Part shown: positions 7,765 through 16,599 of the stretch, one piece after another | Numbering within the stretch: position 1 is the stretch's first letter | How the letters are laid out: every line of letters starts with the position of its first letter | From: Lachnospiraceae bacterium | Lineage (GTDB): Bacteria > Bacillota > Clostridia > Lachnospirales > Lachnospiraceae | Assembly (NCBI GenBank): GCA_024694625.1 | Contig: JAILJP010000004.1 | Location: 1 to 34,378, forward strand | Length of the DNA stretch: 34,378 nt | Direction of reading: 5' to 3' | Position numbers and translations under genes: made by a program | Notes under the pieces: model-generated | Told to the model about the DNA's origin: nothing | Databases searched by the model: none | What the model saw: only the letters and a program-made list of their open reading frames with translations

Positions 7765-8856
7765 ATGAAGCTACGGGATCGATTAATTATTTCATTTTTT
7801 ATAATACTTTTTGTGCCGGTGCTGCTTTTTTCTGCAGTGGCGGTAGTGGTGGTGCATTTCCAGGGACAGGGGACGCTGAAGTTTCTTACGGTTGACTTGG
7901 GGATGTCTGTCATGATTATTCTTTTGTTTACCGCTATTATTTTGATTATGTGGATTTATGGTAGTATCGTCCAAAAAATCAATCATTTGAAAGATGCAGC
8001 GGAAAACATCAAAGAGGGCAACTTGGATTTCAATATTGACGTTAGAGGAAACGATGAGTTTTCCGAAGTGGCGAAAGCTTTGGAGGCCATGCGGAAGCGT
8101 TTAAAGGAAAATGCAGTGGAAAAGTTGGAAACGGAGAACAACGAAAAGCAGTTGATTTCCAATATTGCTCACGATTTAAAGACGCCTTTGACAGCAATTC
8201 AGGGATATGCAGAAGGTCTTTTGGACGGAGTTGCCGCTACTCCGGAAAAACAGATGTCCTACATTAAGACCATCTACAACAAAGCCGGAGAGATGAATAC
8301 CCTTTTAAATGAGCTGACCATTTATTCCAAGATTGATACCAATCGTATTCCTTATAATTATCAAAAGTTAAATCTGTCCGATTATTTTTTGGACTGTGTG
8401 GAAGAGTTGGGAATGGATTTGGACAATCAAAACATTCAGTTGAACTATTACAACCAGGTGGATGACACCACAGAAATCATTGCGGATCCGGAGCAGCTTA
8501 AGCGGGTGATTCACAATATTGTGGGAAATTCCGTAAAATATATGGGCAAAAAAACCGGATTAATTCAACTTCGCCTTTTGGATGTGGGAGATTTTGTCCA
8601 GGTGGAAATTGAAGACAATGGAAGAGGAATCGCAGTAAAAGATCTTCCCTATATATTTGATCGAATGTATCGGGGGGATGCTTCTAGAAATTCTTCAGTT
8701 CGGGGAAGCGGAATCGGACTTTCCATTGTACAAAAAATCATCGAAGATCACGGCGGAAAAATTTGGGCAACAAGTAAAGAGGGAGAAGGTACGGTAATGT
8801 ACTTTGTTCTTCGCAAGTATCAGGAGACGTTACATGAACAAGATATTGATAATTGA
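7765..8856 (+). CDS. Sensor histidine kinase with minimal external loop
   Basis: From the ATG at 7765 this is a 363-residue membrane kinase; a TTG two codons upstream is possible but less likely. Two membrane helices lie at about 8-31 and 47-67, joined by only some 15 residues, followed by a HAMP domain (about 65-118). The dimerisation domain has the phosphoacceptor H136 in the H-box NIAHDLKTPL. The ATPase domain shows HNIVGNSVKY (N-box), DNGRGI (G1) and GSGIGLSIV (G2). The very short extracytoplasmic loop is typical of intramembrane-sensing kinases that detect envelope stress or a partner membrane protein rather than a soluble ligand. It overlaps the response regulator start by 23 bases, so the pair is co-translated. 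No transporter gene is adjacent, so the stimulus is unknown. Confidence 0.92.
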   Translation: MKLRDRLIISFFIILFVPVLLFSAVAVVVVHFQGQGTLKFLTVDLGMSVMIILLFTAIILIMWIYGSIVQKINHLKDAAENIKEGNLDFNIDVRGNDEFSEVAKALEAMRKRLKENAVEKLETENNEKQLISNIAHDLKTPLTAIQGYAEGLLDGVAATPEKQMSYIKTIYNKAGEMNTLLNELTIYSKIDTNRIPYNYQKLNLSDYFLDCVEELGMDLDNQNIQLNYYNQVDDTTEIIADPEQLKRVIHNIVGNSVKYMGKKTGLIQLRLLDVGDFVQVEIEDNGRGIAVKDLPYIFDRMYRGDASRNSSVRGSGIGLSIVQKIIEDHGGKIWATSKEGEGTVMYFVLRKYQETLHEQDIDN

Positions 8857-9523
8857 GGATGAAGAAGCAATTGCAGAATTGGAAAAGGACTATCTGGAGC
8901 TAAGCGGGTTTTCGGTAGAGCTGGAAAAGGACGGAGAAACCGGATTACACCGAGCACTTTCAGAGGACTTTGATCTGTTTATTTTGGATGTGATGCTACC
9001 GGGGATAGACGGATTTGAAATCTGTCAGGAAATCCGAAAAGAAAAAAATGCTCCTATTTTAATGGTGTCTGCAAGAAAAGAAGATATCGATAAAATTCGA
9101 GGCTTGGGTTTGGGGGCAGATGATTACATTACGAAGCCTTTTTCCCCGGGAGAGTTGGTGGCTAGAGTAAAGGCACATCTTTCCAGATATGACAGAATTG
9201 TGGAGTCTCTTATGCCGGACAACAGCATTATAAAGATTCGTGGGTTGAAGATTGATACGGCCTCCAGAGAAGTTTGGGTCAATGGTGAGTCCAAAAACTT
9301 AACAGCCAGAGAGTACGATCTGTTGGAGTTTTTTATGCGCCATCCCAATCAGGTCTATTCAAAAGAGGATATTTTTAAGGAGCTTTGGAACATGGATGCC
9401 ATCGGAGATATAGCTACCGTTACCGTTCATGTAAAAAAGCTTCGTGAAAAAATAGAAGTGGATCCTGCAAAACCTCAGTACGTGGAAACCGTATGGGGTA
9501 TGGGCTACCGCTTCAAAGTGTAA
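8834..9523 (+). CDS. OmpR/PhoB-family response regulator
   Basis: The 229-residue regulator starts at the ATG at 8834, preceded by CAGGAGA; an in-frame TTG at 8804 has no such support. The receiver domain (1-120) has the acidic pair E8-D9 (IIEDE), phosphoacceptor D52 (LFILDVMLPG), S79 and K101 (DDYITKPF). The C-terminal winged-helix domain (about 130-229) ends with the usual VETVWGMGYRFKV. It is the partner of the overlapping kinase. Target genes are not identifiable in the window. Confidence 0.95.
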   Translation: MNKILIIEDEEAIAELEKDYLELSGFSVELEKDGETGLHRALSEDFDLFILDVMLPGIDGFEICQEIRKEKNAPILMVSARKEDIDKIRGLGLGADDYITKPFSPGELVARVKAHLSRYDRIVESLMPDNSIIKIRGLKIDTASREVWVNGESKNLTAREYDLLEFFMRHPNQVYSKEDIFKELWNMDAIGDIATVTVHVKKLREKIEVDPAKPQYVETVWGMGYRFKV

Positions 9524-9540
9524 TAAAAAGGGGGATTTTT

Positions 9541-10200
9541 ATGGAACAGTGGGAAGTGTTGCACGAAGACGAAGAGATTATTGTTTGCTACAAGCCGGCA
9601 GGGATTGCGACCCAAAACGCCAAGGCGATGGAGCCGGACATGGTAAGCATCTTGAAAAATTATCGTAAGGAAAAAGGAGAAGATACCTATATCGGTGTGA
9701 TTCAGAGATTGGATCAGCCGGTGGAAGGGGTGCTTTGCTTCGGTAAGACGAAGGAAGCTACCGAAGCGCTTACAAAGCAACTTCGGGAACATAAAATCAC
9801 AAAAAAGTATTACGCTATTATTACCAGAGGCAACATGCCTACAGAAGGAATACTAGAGGACTACCTAGTAAAGGATGGACGAAAAGGCCGGGCCATGGTG
9901 GTGAAAGGGGATGACCCCAGAGCCAAAAAGGCAAAGCTTTCCTATCGGGTGGTATCGGAAGTGGATGATATGCGACTTTTGGACATTTCCCTAGAGACGG
10001 GACGGTTCCATCAGATTCGTGTTCAACTTGCCAGCCGAACAGCGCCGATTTACGGAGATGTGAAATATGGTGGAGTATCTACCAACCGACCTTTATGTTT
10101 ATGTGCATATCAAAGTCGATTCCTACATCCCAAAACGGGGATGCCAATGGAGTTTACTATTAACCCGAAAGGTGAGGATTTCGAGGATTTGTTGCCTTGA
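9541..10200 (+). CDS. RluA-family rRNA/tRNA pseudouridine synthase
   Basis: This 219-residue protein has the RluA fold signatures: EIIVCYKPAGIATQ at the N-terminus, the catalytic Asp in QRLDQPVEG (D58), KKYYAIITRG, TGRFHQIRVQLA and GDVKYGG near the end. The family isomerises uridine to pseudouridine in structured RNA. There is no S4 domain, so it belongs to the short stand-alone group whose target cannot be told from sequence. The start is the ATG at 9541 behind an AAAAGGGGG ribosome binding site; an upstream in-frame ATG at 9493 lies inside the response regulator and is rejected. It is 17 bases after the response regulator, probably on the same transcript. The proS promoter overlaps its last codons. 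Confidence 0.9.
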   Translation: MEQWEVLHEDEEIIVCYKPAGIATQNAKAMEPDMVSILKNYRKEKGEDTYIGVIQRLDQPVEGVLCFGKTKEATEALTKQLREHKITKKYYAIITRGNMPTEGILEDYLVKDGRKGRAMVVKGDDPRAKKAKLSYRVVSEVDDMRLLDISLETGRFHQIRVQLASRTAPIYGDVKYGGVSTNRPLCLCAYQSRFLHPKTGMPMEFTINPKGEDFEDLLP

Positions 10201-10225
10201 CATAGGAAGGTTCCTTCACTAAAAT
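10197..10225 (+). promoter_or_regulatory. Promoter of proS
   Basis: TTGACA at 10197-10202 overlaps the stop codon of the pseudouridine synthase gene, and TAAAAT at 10220-10225 follows after a 17-base spacer. The leader to proS is only about 30 bases, too short for a T-box. Confidence 0.75.
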
Positions 10226-10261
10226 ATAGTGGATTAAATTGATAGTTAGGAGATTTTTAGC

Positions 10262-11701
10262 ATGGCAAATGAGAAAAAACTGGTAGAAGAGATTACTTCT
10301 ATGGAAGTTGATTTTACCCAGTGGTACACAGATGTTGTAAAAAAAGCAGAATTAATGGAGTATTCCACAATCAAGGGATTTATGATTTTAAAGCCCAACG
10401 GTTATGCATTGTGGGAAAATATTCAGAAGGAATTAGACGCAAGATTTAAAGATAATGACGTTGAAAACGTATATATGCCAATGCTAATCCCCGAGTCATT
10501 ATTGCAGAAAGAAAAGGATCATGTGGAAGGTTTCGCCCCCGAAGTTGCATGGGTTACCCATGGCGGTTTAAATGAACTTCCGGAAAGACTTTGTATCCGT
10601 CCTACCTCTGAGACTTTGTTCTGTGATTTATATAAGAACATTGTTCATTCACACAGAGATTTACCTAAGATTTATAACCAGTGGTGTTCTGTAGTTCGTT
10701 GGGAAAAGACTACTCGTCCTTTCCTACGCTCTTCTGAGTTTTTATGGCAGGAAGGCCATACGGCTCACGCTACTGCTGAAGAAGCACAGGAAGAAACCAT
10801 TCGTATGTTGAATGTGTATTCGAAATTCTGTGAAGATGTTTTGGCTATCCCTGTAGTAAAGGGACAAAAAACAGATAAAGAAAAATTCGCAGGTGCAGAA
10901 GCTACCTATACCATCGAAGCTTTGATGCACGATGGAAAGGCTTTGCAGTCCGGTACTTCCCACAACTTTGGAGACGGATTTGCAAAAGCATTTGGTATTC
11001 AGTATGCAGATAAGGATAACAAGCTTCAGTACGTTCATCAGACATCCTGGGGTGTATCTACCAGATTGATTGGTGCCATTATCATGGTTCACGGTGATGA
11101 TTCCGGATTGGTACTTCCTCCCAGAGTTGCGCCTGTACAGACTGTAGTTATTCCTATTCAGCAGAAAAAAGAAGGCGTGTTAGAAGGCGCTGAGGAGATT
11201 AAAAAGACTTTAAAGGCAGCAGGCCTTCGTGTTTCTTTAGATGAGAGAGATAAGTCTCCCGGATGGAAGTTTGCAGAAGCTGAAATGCGTGGTGTTCCCG
11301 TACGTGTGGAAATCGGACCCAGGGATTTGGCTGAAGGCAAATGTGTTTTGGTTCGTCGTGATACCAGAGAAAAACTTGTTGTGGAAATTGCAAATGTAGC
11401 TGAAGAAGTTTCTAAGTTGTTAGAGCAGATTCACAATGATATGTTTGCTCGTGCAAAGGCACATTTGGAAGCACATATTTCTGATGCATTTACCTATGAT
11501 GAATTTAAGGATGCTGTAGAAAACAAGCCTGGATTTATCCGTGCTATGTGGTGTGGCGATGAAGCTTGCGAGTTGAAGATTAAAGAAGATACCACAGCAA
11601 CCAGCCGTTGCATGCCTTTTGAACAGGAAAAGATTTCCGATGTTTGTGTTTGCTGCGGAAAGCCGGCACATAAGCTTGTTTACTGGGGTAAGGCTTACTA
11701 A
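10262..11701 (+). CDS. proS: Prolyl-tRNA synthetase, archaeal/eukaryotic-like type
   Basis: It charges tRNA-Pro. The 479-residue length, lack of an editing insertion and C-terminal zinc-type domain place it in the short ProRS class (type 3) common in Clostridia. Class II motifs are visible: motif 2 in the [23 protein letters not shown] region, and [13 protein letters not shown] before it. Motif 3 lies near the [14 protein letters not shown] segment. An anticodon-binding domain follows (VVIPIQQKK onward). The last 80 residues contain Cys residues as MWCGDE and VCVCCGKPA and end in a terminal Tyr, as in this class. It has its own promoter and is monocistronic, ending at a large hairpin. Confidence 0.96.
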   Translation: MANEKKLVEEITSMEVDFTQWYTDVVKKAELMEYSTIKGFMILKPNGYALWENIQKELDARFKDNDVENVYMPMLIPESLLQKEKDHVEGFAPEVAWVTHGGLNELPERLCIRPTSETLFCDLYKNIVHSHRDLPKIYNQWCSVVRWEKTTRPFLRSSEFLWQEGHTAHATAEEAQEETIRMLNVYSKFCEDVLAIPVVKGQKTDKEKFAGAEATYTIEALMHDGKALQSGTSHNFGDGFAKAFGIQYADKDNKLQYVHQTSWGVSTRLIGAIIMVHGDDSGLVLPPRVAPVQTVVIPIQQKKEGVLEGAEEIKKTLKAAGLRVSLDERDKSPGWKFAEAEMRGVPVRVEIGPRDLAEGKCVLVRRDTREKLVVEIANVAEEVSKLLEQIHNDMFARAKAHLEAHISDAFTYDEFKDAVENKPGFIRAMWCGDEACELKIKEDTTATSRCMPFEQEKISDVCVCCGKPAHKLVYWGKAY

Positions 11702-11718
11702 ATAAACTATAATATTAT

Positions 11719-11848
11719 AAACGCGGTGGTTCTGTTTCACCGAGGACACGCTCTCGCTCTTAGTCGAACATAGCGGACACTAAGTTCGCATTCGCTTACT
11801 AAGTGTCGATGTCCGACTCAACTACGTGAAACAGAACCACCGCGTTTT
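11719..11848 (+). ncRNA. Large branched hairpin: terminator/structured RNA or dispersed repeat
   Basis: A perfect 22-base inverted repeat (11719-11740 / 11826-11847) closes an 85-base interior and ends in a T-rich tract (11845-11851), so it will terminate proS transcription. The interior folds further. CGAG/CTCG forms a small arm at 11741-11756. AGTCGAACAT (11762-11771) pairs with ATGTCCGACT (11809-11818) with one mismatch. GACACTAAGT (11776-11785) pairs with ACTAAGTGTC (11798-11807) with one mismatch. The result is a branched RNA of about 130 bases, much more than a terminator needs. It may be a non-autonomous mobile repeat or a small RNA. No copy is seen elsewhere in this window and no coding capacity is evident. 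Confidence 0.75.
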
Positions 11849-11944
11849 GTTTACATACATTATAAGGATAATGGGATGTATAGGAGTTGGTGTTTTTTAG
11901 GTAGAGCAAAAATGGCAATGGTATCCTACAGAAAAAGATGAAAT

Positions 11945-11973
11945 GTGACGTTGGGCTTTGTATAATGTATAAT
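11945..11973 (+). promoter_or_regulatory. Promoter of cca
   Basis: A TATAAT box at 11968-11973 has GTGACG at 11945-11950 as a 4/6 match to the -35 consensus, 17 bases away. A second overlapping TATAAT at 11961-11966 lacks a good -35. Apart from this promoter and the large hairpin, the 312 bases between proS and cca show nothing I can assign. Confidence 0.6.
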
Positions 11974-12013
11974 CAGAAGGAAAATGAATATTTAAAGCAT
12001 TAGGAGTGAACAC

Positions 12014-13348
12014 ATGACCATAGAGATTCCTGCAGGAGTGCAGAAAGTATTGGCACAATTGCATAAAGAAGGCTATGAGGCCTACGTAGTGGGCGGATGT
12101 GTCAGAGACTGTGTAATGGGCAGGATTCCCAATGATTGGGACATTACCACCTCCGCTCTCCCTACGGAAGTAAAGGCTTGCTTTGAACGAACCATTGATA
12201 CCGGTATTCAGCATGGTACGGTAACGGTTCGTATGGATGGGGAAAGCTATGAGGTGACCACCTATCGTATTGATGGAAAATACGAAGACGGACGCCATCC
12301 CAAAGAGGTGACTTTTACCCCTAGTTTGGAAGAGGATTTGAAACGTCGGGACTTTACCATTAATGCCATGGCCTACAATGACAGAGATGGATTAGTGGAT
12401 CTTTTTGATGGAGTTTCAGATATTAAGAATCGAAAGATTCGTTGCGTGGGTGTGGCGAGGGAACGCTTTTTTGAAGATGCCCTTCGTATGCTTCGTGCTC
12501 TTCGTTTCAGCGCCCAATTAAACTTTGATATAGAAGAGGAAACCTTTTTGGCCATAAAGGAATTGGCTCAAACTTTGGAAAAAATCTCGGCAGAGAGAAT
12601 CCAGGTGGAACTGGTGAAACTGATTACTTCCGATCATCCGGAAAAGATGCGGGATATATATGAAAGCGGACTCTCAGGTGTGTTCTTCCCGGAGTGGGAT
12701 GATATGCTTTTGTGTGAACAAAATTGTCTTCACCACTGTTATAGTGTGGGAGAACATTCTATTAAGGTGATGGAACTGGTGCCTGCAGATAAAAAAATGC
12801 GTTTGGCTGCCCTTTTGCATGATGTGGGAAAACCTCTGTGCAAGAAAACAGACGAAAAGGGTAGAGATCATTTTGTGGGGCATCCTTCTTTGGGAGCAAA
12901 GATGGCTCGGGAGATTTTGCAACGTTTAAAGTTTGATAATGCTACCATAGATGATGTGGTTCGACTGGTTCGTTATCATGATGAGAGGCCGGAACTTTCA
13001 AAGCGGAATGTCCGTCGTATGATGAACCGTGTGGGAACAGAGTATATGGAGGATTTGTTCCTCTTGAAAAAAGCGGATACCCTAGGACAAAGTGAGTTTA
13101 ACCGAGAAGAAAAACTGGCCTATTTGGATTCCCTCAACGGATACTACCGAGAAATTTTGGAAAGCCAGGATGCGGTAACGGTTAAGCAGCTGCAAATCGA
13201 CGGAAAAGATTTGCTGGAGCTAGGCGTTCAACGAGGACCGCAGATAGGAGAGATCCTTGACGAACTTTTGAAATTGGTAATGGAGGATCCCTCTATGAAT
13301 CAAAAGGATGTTTTGCTGGAAGAGGCAAGAAAGGCGATGGATTCATGA
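12014..13348 (+). CDS. cca: CCA tRNA nucleotidyltransferase with HD domain
   Basis: This enzyme adds or repairs the 3'-CCA end of tRNAs. The 444 residues show the class II nucleotidyltransferase head: VVGGCVRDCVMG (about 25-36) followed by the catalytic DWD at 41-43. Motif B is RRDFTINAMAY, and an RFFEDALRMLRALRFSAQL segment binds tRNA. A C-terminal HD domain (about 245-380) has HSIKVMELV, LLHDVGKP and a later YHDERPE, so metal-dependent phosphohydrolase activity on cyclic phosphates is possible but not shown. It overlaps the downstream lipoprotein gene by 4 bases (ATGA), so the two are translationally coupled. Confidence 0.95.
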   Translation: MTIEIPAGVQKVLAQLHKEGYEAYVVGGCVRDCVMGRIPNDWDITTSALPTEVKACFERTIDTGIQHGTVTVRMDGESYEVTTYRIDGKYEDGRHPKEVTFTPSLEEDLKRRDFTINAMAYNDRDGLVDLFDGVSDIKNRKIRCVGVARERFFEDALRMLRALRFSAQLNFDIEEETFLAIKELAQTLEKISAERIQVELVKLITSDHPEKMRDIYESGLSGVFFPEWDDMLLCEQNCLHHCYSVGEHSIKVMELVPADKKMRLAALLHDVGKPLCKKTDEKGRDHFVGHPSLGAKMAREILQRLKFDNATIDDVVRLVRYHDERPELSKRNVRRMMNRVGTEYMEDLFLLKKADTLGQSEFNREEKLAYLDSLNGYYREILESQDAVTVKQLQIDGKDLLELGVQRGPQIGEILDELLKLVMEDPSMNQKDVLLEEARKAMDS

Positions 13349-14625
13349 AAAAGTATTTAATTTACGTTTTATTGGCTTGTTTTTTCCTAGTGTCCTTTTC
13401 CGGATGTAGCGGTAGCCAGGACGGGGATGAGGATTCCTCCCAGGTGACCATTACCCGAAAACCGGGGACGCCGGCAGACAGCGGTGAAGAAGAGGAAGAG
13501 GTTTCTGAAGGCTCCAGATTTGTGGTACAAAGCGTCAATGGGGAAGAAGAAAAGATTGTGTTGAAATCTCTTGCCTATAACAAGCGCTATGTGTATAAGT
13601 ATTCTTTAACTACAAGGTTTTTGGATAAGTATGGAGATACTACCAGTTCTGCCAATTTCACCCCAGGTGATGTGGTGGTTTTGGGAGATCAAATGTCCGA
13701 TGGAGTTTTAGAGTCCATTCAAAAGTCCAAGGATGTTTGGGAGTTTGATGACGTAGAAGTCTTTGATTTAAATGGGTTTACCCAGGTGTTAAATATCAAC
13801 GACACCAATTACAGATTGACGGAAAATACTCAGGTCTTTTCCAATGATATTGAAGGAAGTTTGACGGATATTGGTGAAGATGATGTGCTAAAAGTTATTG
13901 GGTTGGATAAGGAGATTCTTTCCATCTCCGTGACTACAGGACACGGGTATTTGACGTTGTCCAATACAGACAAATTTGAGGGTAGCTTAATTTATGTAGG
14001 GAATAAAATCATTACCACTGTGACAAAGGATATGACCATTACCGTACCGGAAGGTAGCTATGACGTTACGGTGGCAAACGATGGCTACGGCGGTACAAAG
14101 ACCGTAGGTGTGGTGCGAAACGAAACTACACTTTTGGATTTGGCTGAACTAGAAGGGGAAGGACCGAAGACCTGTAAGCTGACGGTTTCCTCGGCTGTGG
14201 AAGGCGCTCAGATTTATCTGGACGGAAGTCAGATTGAAAGCGGAAAAGAAATTGAAGTTTCCTACGGAAAGCATAGTTTGATGATTTCCGTGGAGGGATA
14301 TAATACCTGGAATAGGACCTTGTATGTGAATTCACCTACGGCAGAGATTACAGTGGATCCTACGGAAAGCGATACGTCTTCTGACAGTAGTTCTTCCGAT
14401 AGTTCATCCTCAAGTTCTACTGATAGCAGTTCGACTTCGAATTCCAATTCATCGAACTCTTCGTCGAATTCATCAAGCTCTACCGGTTCAACTGACTCGT
14501 CAAGCTCGTCAAGCTCGTCGAATTCATCCAGTTCGTCCAGCTCTTCCGATACGTCGGATTCGGAATTGGATTATCTGTCAACCATATCGAGTCTGATCAA
14601 TTCTTTGACCAGTAGTAGCAATTAA
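13345..14625 (+). CDS. PEGA-domain lipoprotein with serine-rich tail
   Basis: A signal peptide with a lipobox ending FSGC puts the lipidated cysteine at C21, so the protein should be anchored on the outer face of the membrane. The mature protein has an acidic linker (25-55) and a beta-rich region containing a poorly conserved PEGA-like repeat (about 225-270). A clear PEGA domain follows (about 277-335, including GAQIYLDG and YGKHSLMISVEGYNTW). A low-complexity tail at about 345-410 is mostly Ser with Asp, Thr and Asn. PEGA domains are common in surface proteins; the tail may span the cell wall or be glycosylated. Function is unknown. It starts inside the cca stop codon. Confidence 0.85.
   Translation: MKKYLIYVLLACFFLVSFSGCSGSQDGDEDSSQVTITRKPGTPADSGEEEEEVSEGSRFVVQSVNGEEEKIVLKSLAYNKRYVYKYSLTTRFLDKYGDTTSSANFTPGDVVVLGDQMSDGVLESIQKSKDVWEFDDVEVFDLNGFTQVLNINDTNYRLTENTQVFSNDIEGSLTDIGEDDVLKVIGLDKEILSISVTTGHGYLTLSNTDKFEGSLIYVGNKIITTVTKDMTITVPEGSYDVTVANDGYGGTKTVGVVRNETTLLDLAELEGEGPKTCKLTVSSAVEGAQIYLDGSQIESGKEIEVSYGKHSLMISVEGYNTWNRTLYVNSPTAEITVDPTESDTSSDSSSSDSSSSSSTDSSSTSNSNSSNSSSNSSSSTGSTDSSSSSSSSNSSSSSSSSDTSDSELDYLSTISSLINSLTSSSN
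14371..14560 (+). repeat. Low-complexity serine-coding tract
   Basis: This is a degenerate array of TCG/TCA/TCT/TCC/AGT/AGC codons with interspersed GAT, AAT and ACT; the clearest local unit is a CTCGTCAAG 9-mer repeated at about 14496-14516. All six Ser codons are mixed, so it is held by protein selection rather than being a fresh slippage expansion, though length variation between strains is likely. Confidence 0.8.
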
Positions 14626-14629
14626 TGGA

Positions 14630-14659
14630 TTGACCATATAAAAATAAAGCGATTATAAT
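14630..14659 (+). promoter_or_regulatory. Promoter of the phosphohexomutase gene
   Basis: TTGACC at 14630-14635 and TATAAT at 14654-14659 are separated by 18 bases, just after the lipoprotein stop codon. No terminator is visible for the lipoprotein gene, so read-through is also possible. Confidence 0.7.
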
Positions 14660-14691
14660 ATGACCACATGAGAAATTCAAAGGAGGCAAAC

Positions 14692-16374
14692 ATGTACAAA
14701 GAAGAATATTTACGTTGGCTTAAAGCAGACCTTTTGGATCCGGACTTAAAACCGGAACTTATGAATGTAAAAGATAACGATGAGGAAATTAAAGATCGTT
14801 TTGCTGTGTCATTGAAGTTTGGAACTGCTGGTTTACGAGGAACCTTGGGAGCAGGAACCAACCGTATGAATATCTGGGTGGTTCGTCAGGCTACACAGGG
14901 ACTTGCAAATTGGGTAAAAACCCAGGGCGGAAATCAGACGGTAGCCATTAGTTATGACAGCCGTTTAAAGAGTGATGTTTTTGCGAAAGAAGCGGCAGGC
15001 GTATTGGCGGCAAATGGTGTCAATGTTCGTATTTATGATGCTTTGATGCCGGTACCGGCCCTTTCTTTTGCTACCCGTTTTTATAACTGCAATGCGGGAA
15101 TTATGGTAACAGCGTCTCACAATCCTGCAAAATACAATGGATACAAGGCATATGGTCCTGATGGATGTCAGATGACAGACGATGCTGCAGCCATTGTATA
15201 TGATGAGATTCAAAAGACAGATATTCTTACCGGAGCAAAGTATATGTCTTTTGCAGAAGGTGTGGAAAAGGGACTTATTAAATTTGTACAGGACGATTGC
15301 AAGGAAGCCTTTTATGCAGCAATCGAAGAGCGTCAGGTTCGTCCCGGTCTTGCAAAGGATGCAGGATTAAAGCTTGTGTATTCTCCTTTAAACGGTACAG
15401 GCCTTGTACCGGTTACAAAGGTATTAAATGATATTGGAATTACAGATATTACCATTGTGCCGGAGCAGGAATATCCCAACGGATACTTTACCACTTGCTC
15501 CTATCCAAACCCTGAGATTTACGAAGCTTTGGAATATGGATTGAAGTTGGCAGAAAAGACAGGGGCTGATTTGATGCTGGCAACAGACCCGGATGCAGAC
15601 CGTGTGGGAATTGCCATGAAATGTCCGGACGGAAGCTATGAATTGGTTTCCGGAAATGAGATGGGTGTTTTGCTTTTGGATTATATTTGTGCAGGACGCA
15701 TTGAAAAAGGCACTATGCCCAAAAATCCTGTTGCAGTTATGTCTATTGTATCTACACCTTTGGCAGACAAGGTGGCAGAGCATTATGGCGTAGAGCTTCG
15801 TCATGTGCTTACAGGCTTTAAGTGGATTGGTGACCAGATCGCATCTTTAGAGGCAGCAGGTGAAGTGGATCGTTTTATCTTCGGATTCGAGGAAAGCTAT
15901 GGTTATTTGGCAGGACCTTACGTAAGAGATAAGGATGCGGTTATCGGTTCCATGCTGATTTGCGAAATGGCTGCATACTACAGAAGTATTGGTTCTTCCA
16001 TTAAACAGCGCTTAGAGGAAATTTATGCTGAATATGGACGTTATTTGAATAAGGTGGACAGCTTTGAATTCCCCGGACTTACCGGTATGGACAAGATGCA
16101 GTCTATTATGGATGATTTCAGAAAGAATCCTCCGGCAGAGTTTGGCGGAAAAAAGGTGCTTTCTGTTACGGATTATGCAAAACCGGAAGAAACCGGATTG
16201 CCCAAAGCCAATGTTTTAATTTATCAGTTAGAGGATAACGCAACTGTTGTAGTTCGTCCGTCCGGAACGGAGCCAAAGATTAAAACTTACTTTACTACCA
16301 CAGGAAAGGATTTGGCTGAGGCTACCGCGAAAAAAGATGAGTTGGCAGAGGCCTTAAAGCCAGTGTTTGCCTAG
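14692..16374 (+). CDS. Phosphoglucomutase/phosphomannomutase (PgcA-like)
   Basis: It interconverts hexose 1- and 6-phosphates, supplying glucose-1-phosphate for glycogen and envelope sugars. The 560-residue protein starts at the ATG at 14692, five bases after an AAAGGAGG site; the in-frame ATG at 14668 lacks a ribosome binding site. Family features in order are KFGTAGLRGTLGAG at the N-terminus, the phosphoserine loop TASHNPAKYNGYKAYG, the metal-binding DPDADRVGIA, the sugar-specificity loop GFEESYGYLAG and the phosphate-binding RPSGTEPKIKTYF. The length and the 'EESYG' loop are those of the Bacillus PgcA type. It is transcribed alone, followed by the hup promoter. Confidence 0.93.
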   Translation: MYKEEYLRWLKADLLDPDLKPELMNVKDNDEEIKDRFAVSLKFGTAGLRGTLGAGTNRMNIWVVRQATQGLANWVKTQGGNQTVAISYDSRLKSDVFAKEAAGVLAANGVNVRIYDALMPVPALSFATRFYNCNAGIMVTASHNPAKYNGYKAYGPDGCQMTDDAAAIVYDEIQKTDILTGAKYMSFAEGVEKGLIKFVQDDCKEAFYAAIEERQVRPGLAKDAGLKLVYSPLNGTGLVPVTKVLNDIGITDITIVPEQEYPNGYFTTCSYPNPEIYEALEYGLKLAEKTGADLMLATDPDADRVGIAMKCPDGSYELVSGNEMGVLLLDYICAGRIEKGTMPKNPVAVMSIVSTPLADKVAEHYGVELRHVLTGFKWIGDQIASLEAAGEVDRFIFGFEESYGYLAGPYVRDKDAVIGSMLICEMAAYYRSIGSSIKQRLEEIYAEYGRYLNKVDSFEFPGLTGMDKMQSIMDDFRKNPPAEFGGKKVLSVTDYAKPEETGLPKANVLIYQLEDNATVVVRPSGTEPKIKTYFTTTGKDLAEATAKKDELAEALKPVFA

Positions 16375-16496
16375 ATTTGCGCCATGAAAACATATTTTCA
16401 AAAAGTTCAATAGGAAATGTGTAACGGAAATTCATTACAAAATTTGTAAAAATAGCCCAAAATCAAGGCTTTTCGCGGAAAAAATGCCGTAAAAAC

Positions 16497-16525
16497 TTGA
16501 CACTGTGGGGTAAAACAATTATAAA
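16497..16525 (+). promoter_or_regulatory. Promoter of hup
   Basis: TTGACA at 16497-16502, a 17-base spacer and TATAAA at 16520-16525 make a strong sigma-A promoter, fitting an abundant nucleoid protein. A leader of about 65 bases follows, with an AAAGGGAGG ribosome binding site. Upstream, a short AGCC/GGCT hairpin with four T residues (16454-16474) is at best a weak terminator for the mutase gene. Confidence 0.82.
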
Positions 16526-16599
16526 TAGTTTTGTGGTTTGCGCGGTAGGATGCGCAAGACTCAATAATACTTAATATTCCAAAGGGAGGAAATTTTACT

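Noticed and set aside
10201-10261. T-box riboswitch before proS
   Set aside because: Only about 30 bases separate the promoter from the start codon and no T-box sequence or antiterminator is present.
11897-12298. Minus-strand open frame overlapping the start of cca
   Set aside because: It overlaps the conserved cca catalytic region antisense, has no ribosome binding site or recognisable protein pattern, and arises from codon structure of the + strand gene.
16454-16474. Terminator of the phosphohexomutase gene
   Set aside because: The stem is only AGCC/GGCT with a 9-base loop and four T residues, too weak to call.
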